Part shown: positions 1 through 7,538 of the stretch, one piece after another
Numbering within the stretch: the first letter of the stretch is position 1
Layout of the letters: each line of letters opens with the position of its first letter
Source of the DNA: JANYCO01 sp964437245
GTDB taxonomy: Bacteria > Bacteroidota > Bacteroidia > Cytophagales > Cytophagaceae
Length of the DNA stretch: 21,060 bases
Assembly (NCBI GenBank): GCA_964437245.1
Contig: CAYTGJ010000082.1
Coordinates: 1-21,060 of the forward strand
Direction of reading: 5' to 3'
Position numbers and translations under genes: made by a program
Notes under the pieces: model-generated
The model's input: the letters and a program-made list of their open reading frames with translations, nothing else
Told to the model about the DNA's origin: nothing
Databases searched by the model: none

Positions 1-547
1 CCAGCCGGATGTTGTCATACGCCTCTATAATGGCAGAGGTAGAAGTTGCACAGGCCGAAACAGGACAAAAGTTGACTCCCATAAATCCGTAACGGATCGC
101 AATAAGGCCGGAAGCCATATCCACGATCATCTTAGGGACCAGAAACGGATTGAATTTTGGGGTTCCGTCTCCCAGTGCAAATTCCGTCACCTGCTGATGG
201 AACGTCGTGATCCCTCCGTTGCCGGAACCCCAGATCACGCCGACCCGCTCTTTATTTATTTTCTCGAGATCCAGTCCTGCATGTTTAATAGCCTCATCGG
301 CAGCAGCAATGGAATAGTGACAGACAATGTCCATCTTCCTGGCTTCTTTTTTATCAAAATACTGATCGGTATCAAATCCTTTTACTTCACAGGCAAAACG
401 TGTTTTGAATTTCGTTGCATCAAATTTTGTGATCAAGCCGGCTCCGCTTCTCCCTTCTACCAGGCCATTCCAGAAGGAGGTTACATCGTTTCCAAGGGGC
501 GTGATGGCTCCCATACCTGTCACCACTACTCGTTTCAATTGTTGCAT
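1..547 (-). CDS. fabF: Beta-ketoacyl-ACP synthase II (FabF-like), 5' part
   Basis: Reading leftward from an ATG at 547 gives 182 residues, open at the window edge. The N-terminus (MQQLKRVVVTGMGAITPLGN) is the classic start of a condensing enzyme. The active-site cysteine is C166 in SACATS, matching C163 of E. coli FabF; the two catalytic histidines would lie beyond the window. The family joins malonyl-ACP to a growing acyl-ACP in cytosolic fatty acid synthesis. The canonical Bacteroidota fabF usually follows acpP, but here no acpP precedes it: upstream is about 380 noncoding bases and then a divergent gene. It could therefore be a second or specialised ketosynthase. The family call is firm; fabF as opposed to a paralogue is less sure. 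Confidence 0.9.
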   Translation of the reverse strand, partial: MQQLKRVVVTGMGAITPLGNDVTSFWNGLVEGRSGAGLITKFDATKFKTRFACEVKGFDTDQYFDKKEARKMDIVCHYSIAAADEAIKHAGLDLEKINKERVGVIWGSGNGGITTFHQQVTEFALGDGTPKFNPFLVPKMIVDMASGLIAIRYGFMGVNFCPVSACATSTSAIIEAYDNIRL

Positions 548-699
548 AAATTAAATTATTGGTTAGTCTGTTAATATTCATTCTCAGGGTTCCGTACCCT
601 ATCAAATGGTAAATCGTGATACAATCAAACCGCCAGCTGCTCTCGCAAAAACAGTTCATGGATGCCGGATGAAATCATAATCGTCCATCTTTGAAAAAG

Positions 700-730
700 C
701 AAAAATAATTTTACGTAAAACGTAAAACAA
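700..730 (-). promoter_or_regulatory. Putative fabF promoter with palindrome in the spacer
   Basis: Read leftward, TTG (730-728), a 20-base spacer and TATTTTTG (707-700) fit the Bacteroidota -33/-7 pattern. Inside the spacer lie a perfect 12-base palindrome TTTTACGTAAAA (709-720) and a direct repeat CGTAAAA/CGTAAAA (714-727), a likely repressor site. The implied 5' leader to the fabF start is about 145 bases. I see nothing else in the rest of 548-930. Confidence 0.45.
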
Positions 731-930
731 GGATTATCTTTATAGAGACCCGTAATTTCAAAGATATTATTTCTGTAAAGGTGTAACTCGCTGAATAGTG
801 ATTTTAAACCAGCTTTTGTTGAGGATCACAGCCATTCATTAATTTCAAATTTTATCTGGGTAAAAGAACGGGGATTATTTGAATCATTTTTTATATATTG
901 CGCAAACTCTCAATACAAACTCTTATAACT

Positions 931-1431
931 ATGACAACTGCGCAAGAAAAAAAATGGTACCAGAAGACTGGATACATTGTATTAATGGTAATTGGAGGTC
1001 TATGGCTATCAGGCATAATATTAGGACTTACTGAAGACGAAAAAACACAAGAAGAAAACAACTCCGAGGCTGTAATAGAATTACCATACGACAGCCTGTC
1101 TAAAGAAAAACAACAAGAAATTCTCAAAAAAGAATTTTCCGGTTTTTATCCTCCTGCGGGAACCCACATTGATAAAATTCTAAAACAACAATTTTCCTAT
1201 CCTGATGAAACGAAATTGTCTTATATGAGATATCAAAATTTTGGTTCTAATAATATTGTAGCTTTTTATGACTATACTACAAAAAATGGTTTCGGTGTAA
1301 AATCTTCCGGAACAATCAGAGTATGGTATAAATCAAATCAGATACCTAACGACTCTTTCAAGGCTTTAAAATATGAAATATTGTCAAACACCGGAGAAGT
1401 ATCCTCTGGAGAATTTACATACTCAGAATAA
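931..1431 (+). CDS. Hypothetical protein with one N-terminal membrane anchor
   Basis: 166 residues from the ATG at 931; the frame extends upstream to a TTG at 898, which I consider less likely. The start MTTAQEKKWYQKTGYIVL leads into one hydrophobic segment (about residues 15-34, ending SGIILGL). A charged Glu/Lys-rich stretch follows, then a soluble domain of about 110 residues containing TKLSYMRYQNFGSNNIVAFYD. This looks like an inner-membrane-anchored protein with a small C-terminal domain. I do not recognise the family. It is a lone gene, divergent from fabF, ending before a strong hairpin at 1491-1530. Its A/T-rich codon use differs from the more G/C-rich genes to its right, which may hint at recent acquisition. 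Confidence 0.75.
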   Translation: MTTAQEKKWYQKTGYIVLMVIGGLWLSGIILGLTEDEKTQEENNSEAVIELPYDSLSKEKQQEILKKEFSGFYPPAGTHIDKILKQQFSYPDETKLSYMRYQNFGSNNIVAFYDYTTKNGFGVKSSGTIRVWYKSNQIPNDSFKALKYEILSNTGEVSSGEFTYSE

Positions 1432-1490
1432 ACATTCTATTTTTTATTAAGACAAACTAGTACAATCGAAAATTATTTTTAATATCTCAT

Positions 1491-1530
1491 AAATAAGGAA
1501 AGCCTGGCTAATACCAGGCTTTCCTTATTT
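1491..1530 (+). terminator. Strong rho-independent terminator, possibly bidirectional
   Basis: A perfect 17-bp inverted repeat (1491-1507 and 1514-1530) with the 6-base loop CTAATA. The A-rich/T-rich outer ends let it work on both strands. It ends the transcript of the 931-1431 gene and may also stop leftward transcription. Confidence 0.85.
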
Positions 1531-1616
1531 ATTGAAAGTGATCCTTAGTTTAAAGAATTTTTCTTCTTTTCTGATCACCTCAATTTTCACCTTAACAAGA
1601 ACTTGACATAAAAACA

Positions 1617-1649
1617 AACCGTTTGCAAATAATGAATTTACAAACGGTT
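1617..1649 (-). terminator. Terminator of tRNA-Arg
   Basis: The arms AACCGTTTG (1617-1625) and CAAACGGTT (1641-1649) pair perfectly around a 15-base loop. Read leftward, the stem is followed by TTGTTTTTATG, a T-rich tail. It lies 13 bases past the 3' end of the tRNA. Confidence 0.75.
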
Positions 1650-1662
1650 ATTATGATTAATG

Positions 1663-1734
1663 TGACCCCGAGAGGAATCGAACCTCCATCAAAAGTTTAG
1701 GAAACTTCTATTCTATCCGTTGAACTACGGGATC
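1663..1734 (-). tRNA. tRNA-Arg, anticodon CCU
   Basis: Read leftward it begins GATCCCG, pairing with CGGGGTC at the 3' end as a 7-bp acceptor stem with one G-U pair. The anticodon stem GAAGT/ACTTT holds the loop TTCCTAA, so the anticodon is CCT (reads AGG). The T-loop GGTTCGATTCC is canonical. The 3' CCA is not encoded. Length is 72 bases, and a terminator follows directly. Confidence 0.95.
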
Positions 1735-1743
1735 ATGAAAGGC

Positions 1744-1797
1744 AAAAATACTTGAATCAGATGTTTTTTACAAACATGATCTGCGACAGGTATTTTT
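1744..1797 (-). terminator. Imperfect hairpin, likely terminator of the cytochrome-hflX unit
   Basis: Outer arms AAAAATACTTG (1744-1754) and CAGGTATTTTT (1787-1797) pair with one wobble. Inner arms CAGATGTTT and AAACATGATCTG pair with a 3-base bulge. Read leftward the structure ends in a T-run. It lies 42 bases past the hflX stop. Confidence 0.5.
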
Positions 1798-1838
1798 CTT
1801 CCGACCGATTAAAGCTGTTCTGTCTAATAGGAGCAAGA

Positions 1839-3127
1839 TTACAACTCTTTAAATAAAAAGCTATAATCGTCGCTGCTGTCTTTCAAATAATTAGGATAGA
1901 TCATCAGGTGCCGATCCCGCACCTTTTCAATCAGCAATTCTCTTAACTCTCCGATATTTTCTTTTTTAGTAGCCGAAATAAAAACAGCTGAATATCCTTG
2001 TTTATTCAGATAAGTGGCCTTGAGCCGATCAATCAGTTCCTGCCGGAATGCTTCGGCATCCATATCCATTGCCTGATCAGACATCTCCTCGGAAGGTTTG
2101 TACCGGTCTATTTTATTAAAGACCATGATCGTTTTTTTATCGGCACTTTTTATTTCCGCNNNNNNNNNNCCATGATCACTTCTTTTTCCCCGGCCTTGAT
2201 CTCTGTCAGGGTTTTATTGACTACTTCGATCTGCTCTTCAAAAGAGGGGTGTGAAATATCTACTACATGCAACAGGATATCTGCCTCCCGGACCTCGTCC
2301 AGCGTAGATTTAAAACTTTCGATCAGAGAATGGGGCAATTTGCGTATGAATCCCACGGTATCGGAAAGTAGAAACGGGATCCTGTCCAGTACGATCTTTC
2401 TGACGGTAGCATCCACGGTAGCAAACAGTTTATTTTCGGCGAAAACATCTGATTTTGAAAGCAGGTTCATCAAGGTGGATTTTCCCACGTTGGTATACCC
2501 GACCAGTGCTACCCTTGCTACATTGGCTCTTGACTTACGCCGGTTAGCGCTTTGCTTGTCGATCGTTTTCAGCTTTTCTTTCAACAACGTGATCTTATCA
2601 CGGATCACCCGCTTATCGGTTTCTATTTCTTTTTCTCCGGAACCGCCACGGGTACCGGTACCACCACGCTGCCGCTCAAGGTGAGTCCACATATTGGTCA
2701 GGCGTGGAAGCAGGTATTCGTAGCGGGCAAGTTCTACCTGTGTACGCGCCTGTGCTGTTTTGGCACGGATCAGAAAAATTTCCAGGATCAGCAAGCTACG
2801 GTCAAATACTTTTATTTTGACCTCATTCTCTATGTTCTTGATCTGAGAAGGCGAAAGATCGTCGTCAAAAATCAGTACCTGAATATCTTCTGCCTTGATA
2901 TAAGCCTTCACTTCTTCCATTTTCCCTTTCCCTATAAAGGTTCGGGTATCCGGACGTTCCAGGCGTTGGGTAAAGGTCTTGACCGTTTCCACCCCTGAGG
3001 TTTCTGTCAGAAATGCCAGCTCCTCCAGATATTCGGCCGTTTTCTCGACCGACTGTTTCTGACTGACAAGTGCTACTAAAACTGCTCTTTGTTTCTTGAG
3101 AGCTATTTCTTGAGGAATAGGTTTCAT
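1839..3127 (-). CDS. hflX: HflX ribosome-associated GTPase (split by an assembly gap)
   Basis: HflX is a GTPase that binds the 50S subunit and can split stalled or heat-damaged ribosomes. The upstream part (3127 to the gap) has the HflX N-terminal domain, the glycine-rich linker RGGTGTRGGSGE (about 153-165), the P-loop GYTNVGKS (210-217), TVDAT and DTVGF (256-260). The downstream part has NKID and the C-terminal domain ending YSFLFKEL. Ten Ns at 2160-2169 break the frame. Joining at the shared Met-Val of VIMV|FNKID gives about 413 residues, normal for the family. The ATG at 3127 abuts the TAA of the upstream cytochrome gene (3130-3128), so translation is probably coupled. Bases flanking the gap encode the same short segment twice in diverged form (see findings). 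Confidence 0.93.
2160..2169. other. Assembly gap (10 N) inside hflX
   Basis: Ten Ns that do not preserve the frame. The leftward sequence before the gap encodes TEIKAGEKEVIMV and that after it encodes AEIKSADKKTIMV, two versions of one segment. The contigs should therefore overlap rather than be separated, and the N length is arbitrary. Confidence 0.95.
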
Positions 3128-3793
3128 TTATTTTTTTATAGAGTCCACATAGCTCGCTACTTCGTCTATCTCCTGCTCAGTGAGTTGTCCTTTGAAAGGA
3201 GTCATCAGCCCTTTGCCATGAGTGATCATATCTACTTTCTCTGCATGGGTGAGCGTACTGGTCGTAAGATCCTTTGCTCCTCCTACCCCAAGCTTCCCAT
3301 CAGGTCCGTGACAAACCACGCAAGCGGCAGTATAGATGGCTTTCCCGTTTTTCAAGGCAACATCGGCATTCTGATCCAGGATATTTTCTACCGCAGTACT
3401 ATCGGATGTTATGGATGGAATTTCTATTTTTTCAGGTTTTGAAAAAGTGAGGCTTTTGGTTTCTGCTACACCAAAAACATAAACGAACAAGACCAGCAAG
3501 ACAGAAGCCAATACTTTATTTTTTTTCTTAAAGGCCACAATCCCTACAGGAATGGACGCAAGCGCCACCAGAATTTTCACATAATGATAGGTCTGTACAG
3601 AGAAAAGACTTAATAAATACCCGCCGGTAATAAGCATCACCGATCCCAGTACCATATCGGCAATTTTTGTTTTGACTCTCAGCTTATCAAGCTGCTCGTT
3701 CCTGTTCATCAGCAACAGAACGGTTTTAATCGTGTACAGTATCAGAAAAAGCGACACTGCTGTAATGTGTAAGTGTAAGAATCCTTTTGCCAT
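3128..3793 (-). CDS. SirB-like four-helix membrane domain fused to cytochrome c
   Basis: 221 residues. The N-terminal half has about four hydrophobic helices (roughly 7-28, 45-65, 70-88 and 94-112), and the start KGFLHLHITAVSLFLILYT resembles SirB-family membrane proteins. The C-terminal half (about 140-221) is a class I cytochrome c with the haem motif CVVCH (C158, C161, H162) and a likely distal ligand M197 in GLMTPFKG. The haem domain should face the periplasm and take part in electron transfer; its partner oxidase or reductase is not visible here. The stop directly abuts the hflX start, so the two genes form one transcription unit. The cytochrome part is certain; the SirB assignment is by resemblance only. 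Confidence 0.88.
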   Translation of the reverse strand: MAKGFLHLHITAVSLFLILYTIKTVLLLMNRNEQLDKLRVKTKIADMVLGSVMLITGGYLLSLFSVQTYHYVKILVALASIPVGIVAFKKKNKVLASVLLVLFVYVFGVAETKSLTFSKPEKIEIPSITSDSTAVENILDQNADVALKNGKAIYTAACVVCHGPDGKLGVGGAKDLTTSTLTHAEKVDMITHGKGLMTPFKGQLTEQEIDEVASYVDSIKK

Positions 3794-3862
3794 AATATTT
3801 TAATTTAGGGTAAAATTAAGGCATAAAGCTCTAAAATACTAACCAACAGACCGGATCCGGAT

Positions 3863-3900
3863 AAAAAACGGCCTTCTCCCCTTTGGCAGGAAGAAGGCCG
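3863..3900 (-). terminator. Terminator of the GH8 gene
   Basis: The arms CGGCCTTCT (3869-3877) and AGAAGGCCG (3892-3900) pair perfectly around a 14-base loop. Read leftward a T6 tail follows (CGTTTTTTATCC). It lies 31 bases past the GH8 stop. Confidence 0.85.
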
Positions 3901-3931
3901 CAACCTTTATAAATGTATTTCCCTATTATTA

Positions 3932-6900
3932 TTAATTTTTGATTAAACGAATCGTTTCCGTCGTCCCGTTAAAAGTGATACGAACAAAATAAACCCCGCT
4001 CTGAAAATCCGAGATGTCAAGAATTCTTTCCGCAGCGTTGCCGGTAAGTACTGTCAACTGTTTCCCATAAATATCGATCAGCTCCACAGAATTAAATTCT
4101 GATCCTGCCATTTGTGACCGGATTGTCACTTGTGTATTGGCAGGATTGGGGAATACCGTTACTTTTTCCGACTGAAAATCTCCCACAAAGATAGACTGCG
4201 AATAATACCGGGTACCATCCTGATCAACCTGGACCAGTCTGTAATAACCTCCCTGCGNNNNNNNNNNGTTCTCCTGCACCGCAGGAGAACGATCATAATA
4301 TTCATACTCCAGAAGTGCATTGGAATTTTCAGCGGCTTCTACCCTTCCGATCACCTCATAATGTCCGTCCGATCCGGCTCTTTCGATCAGGTAGTAATCT
4401 GTATTGATTTCAGTAGCCGTTACCCAGCTCAGTTTATTATATCCAAGATGTGCTTTCCCTTCAAAGGAAACCAGTTCGATGGGTAATCCTGCCGGACAGG
4501 ATCCTACATAAGCAATAACTGGTATCCTTCCGCAGTTATTCGGCGTAGAAATGGTCCAGTCGTAAAAATGAGCATAGCGATTTCCAAATGTAGTGCTGTA
4601 CCCAAAACTACTTTTGATATAGGCTGTATTTCCATCAATGTTATCATAGTAATTGTAAGAAACGTTCGTTGGATGTTGCTCGAGTAATAAGTTCAATCCG
4701 GCTGCAGGAGCCGATATTTTGGTGCGGTAGTCTCCGGCTACCACATTTGTAAATCCTACATAATAACGCACTCCCTGGAATCTTCCTTCATAAGGAGGGC
4801 CGTAAGAACCTACGGGATTCACGATCCTTGACCCTACTCTCGATACCGTTTGCAGAGTCGTTGCTCCTGTTGCATTTGTAAGCTGAAAGGTAACTGCATT
4901 GGTCAACATGTCTGTATTGTTATACAAACAGTACCAGACAGTAACCGAATCAATATTGATCGTCCGGACGGTAGTCCAGTCCTGGGAATACGCATTTGCC
5001 CCATCTACTCCCCAGCCGGCAGTCGTGCCATTTGAGTTGAGTGTAAACGGATCCGGAGCAGCATTGCCATTGCAGTCTGCCGGCAAAGGAGCCGTAGGAG
5101 CAGGTTTCCCTACCGAACCGTATTGCCGTGATCGGTCCTGTACATAATAGGTATGTGTTCCGGACGACAACGTAGGAGTGGTCCATGTATAAGTACCGGA
5201 AGCAGGATTAGGCGTTCCGGAGACAAGAGGACTTCCTCCTGTAGAATTGGCATACCAGTCGTACTGTGAAGCGGGACCAAGATTTGGACCGGTAATCCCC
5301 AGTGTGACCGTTCCTGAACTTGCCGTGATACAATTATCCACNNNNNNNNNNGATCAAACTGGAAATCACTCTGACGGTATCCCATACACCGACGCATCCG
5401 GCTTTGTTGGCCACTACTCTGTATAACCCAGGTCTCCGCACATTGGTAAGCACTGCTCCCGTCTCTCCAGGAATAGTGACAAGGCTGGTATACAGGTTAT
5501 CTCCGGCATATTCCCAGGAGAAAGTATAGCCTGTATTACTGTACAATCCTGAGTTCAGCGATATAGAAGTATTGGTACAAATCGTTCTGTTGGCCCCTAA
5601 GTTAGGGAAAACCGCATTAGTACTCACATAAATAGAATCCGACTGGCTGCATCCTCCTGTAGTATCCACTTTTACCCTAAACCATCCCGGGCCGTTAGGA
5701 GCAGGAGAAAGGGAATTTACGACGAGGCTATTCGCTGCTCCGGAAGCTGCCCCCAGGGATATTCCATTTTTAAACCACTGAAAGGTACGGTTACCTCCTG
5801 TAGCAAGTCCCGACTGCAGCGTAACCGAAGTAGTACCACAGGTAGTCACAGAGTCTGTAGCAAAAACAGGAGCAGCACATCTTGGCGGACAAGGTTTCCA
5901 GAAATTTCCGGTCATCATAAACAGGGTCATTACTCTTAAGGTATTCCCATAATAATAAGATTGAGTCGTAGAGCTGCAATCCGAGCCAAAATTACCTTGT
6001 TTTACCGCTCTTACTCTTCCATACATAAAATCAAGCGTTGCCTGGTTGTTTCCGGTATTGTCCACTCCCATAGTAGCGGCTCCCCACATGGCGGTGAAGA
6101 ATGCATCGGGAGAAGGATTGGTTCTTCCGTTATTATTTCCGTTTACATTCACCGGTCCTCTTAAATTATTGGGCTGGGAAAGGTTTGCAGTTTTCCCATA
6201 GATCCATGTACTAATGGGCTGTGTAAAATTTGTCCTGGCCGTTGCAGTACCATTCCAGATATAATCCACGGCCATCCGCCAGGGATTTCTTCCTGCATCA
6301 TAACCATGATCCAGATCTCCCGGAGGATTACAACCGTTCATGGTTCCTGCTCCATTAGCCCAGTTGGAAACCAGACCTGTGGTGGTATTACGGTTCGCAT
6401 TGAGGAATGTATAACTGGCGTTCGGGACATTGGTCGTCCAGAAATTGGCCGGAGCTCCAGGATCAAATGGCTGCCATAGACGGGTATATCCCGGTGACTG
6501 GTAGCTTGGGTTAAAGCAGTTGTTACAACCAGACTGGAAACCATCACCGGAAGAAGTAAGATAGACAGGAAGAGAAGGGCAGGACGCCCCGGTGATCTCA
6601 TACTGGCGGATCCTTCCGATCAGGGATTGAGCTTCGGTCTGGTAGTTATAAGGCGAAGTTGCCGATGGCCACTGGCACCTTGCTACGATCAGGGCCATGG
6701 CTACGTCCATTTCACTATCCGCCGCTCCATTGGTTCCTATCGCCGTGGTATTACATCCCGTGGCACTTCCATCGTTGATCTTCCAGTTCATAAAACCATT
6801 GGCGTTGGCTCTCGCTCTATAATATGCATACAACCCATCAAATAAGGTTTTGTCTGCCGCATATGCCGCCAAAAGCATTCCGTAAGCAATCCCTTCCGAA

Positions 6901-7220
6901 ACGGTATTGCTGGCATTGTCAAAACGGATTCTCCACTGATTGGGACTACCGGTTCCGCAATTGATGGCATAACAGGCTCTCCACTCTACATATGCGAGAT
7001 AAGCATCCTGCGACTTCCCATATAAATTAGAACCCGGATTATAGGTCCCGGTTGGCAGATTAGCAGGTAAAAGTCCATAGGGATAAGCTGAAGTAGGAAA
7101 TTCCTGAATACGAGCTCCAAAAGGCCAGGTAGCAGCTACCGAATTAATCTGCGCAAAACTCCGGGTAGAAAATAGCAACAGGAATAATATCCCTGTCAGA
7201 TAAGTAGTAAGTTGTTTCAT
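3932..7220 (-). CDS. Secreted GH8 glycanase (endoglucanase type) with Ig-like repeats and T9SS sorting domain
   Basis: One gene broken by two N gaps. A signal peptide (MKQLTTYLTGILFLLLF, cleavage after SFA) precedes a GH8 catalytic domain (about 26-445). The proton donor is E109 in TVSEGIAYGM and the base is D308 in YDAGRNPWR, matching E95 and D278 of C. thermocellum CelA; AADSEMD (166-172) is the usual third motif. D308 suggests the GH8a type (cellulase, chitosanase or lichenase). Two Ig-like repeats (about 448-535 and 536-622) follow, then past the gap at 5342-5351 a third Ig-like repeat (VDNCITASSGTVTLG onward). After that come a beta-rich module (4496-5113), a fibronectin-like stretch (IELVSFEGK, SWVTATEINTDYYLIE) and a T9SS type A sorting domain from VFPNPANTQVTI to IRLIKN. 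The protein is exported, then released or anchored at the surface by the T9SS. The gap at 5342 needs a multiple of 3 bases; the GH9 paralogue suggests 6 or 9. Confidence 0.92.
4258..4267. other. Assembly gap (10 N) in the GH8 C-terminal region
   Basis: Read leftward, the bases entering the gap form the inverted repeat GTTCTCCTGC-GGT-GCAGGAGAAC (4268-4290), a foldback at a contig end. Removing it joins PAVQ directly to QGGYYRL. Confidence 0.95.
5342..5351. other. Assembly gap (10 N) between Ig-like repeats of the GH8 protein
   Basis: The gap separates VISSLI from VDNCITAS. The GH9 paralogue reads VTSSLPTPVDGCIG at the same place, so about 6-9 bases are probably missing and the ten Ns put the halves out of frame. 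Without this correction the gene appears as two: a GH8 enzyme without a sorting tail and an orphan tail. Confidence 0.95.
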
Positions 7221-7297
7221 AAGATCATTTTATTTTAACCTTCTAAAAAATATAATATAACATATAATAAATATTACTTTTATAGCTAAATATAACT

Positions 7298-7329
7298 CAA
7301 AGGTAAAAATCAAATCTTTAAATTCACAA
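7298..7329 (-). promoter_or_regulatory. Putative promoter of the GH8 gene
   Basis: Read leftward, TACCTTTG (7305-7298) matches the -7 consensus TAnnTTTG. TTG (7329-7327) lies 21 bases upstream as a weak -33. The 5' leader would be about 70 bases. The rest of 7221-7500 is very A/T-rich with no further clear signal. Confidence 0.45.
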
Positions 7330-7495
7330 TAATATTTCGATTATTTAAATTATAAATAAATGATAAACAATAAATTATAAAATAGCTCCTCAATACCATC
7401 GAGTAATGGATTAAAAGGGATCTATTCGCTTATATCCGGCTTATAAAGTGCAAAGGAGATTAGCACACTACCATTTCCCCTTAAAAATCTGTCTA

Positions 7496-7524
7496 AAAAG
7501 AAAAGGGGCCATAGGGCCCCTTTT
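7496..7524 (-). terminator. Terminator of the GH9 gene
   Basis: The arms AAAAGGGGCC (7501-7510) and GGCCCCTTTT (7515-7524) pair perfectly around a 4-base loop. Read leftward the stem runs into TTTTCTTTTTAG. It lies 14 bases past the GH9 stop. Confidence 0.88.
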
Positions 7525-7538
7525 TAAATAATATTTGA

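Noticed and set aside
420..659. Leftward open frame overlapping the fabF start
   Set aside because: It overlaps the well-supported fabF coding region in another frame and has no family features.
898..930. Upstream TTG start for the 931 gene
   Set aside because: The ATG at 931 directly precedes the expected short cytosolic N-terminus before the membrane helix; the extra 11 residues add nothing recognisable.
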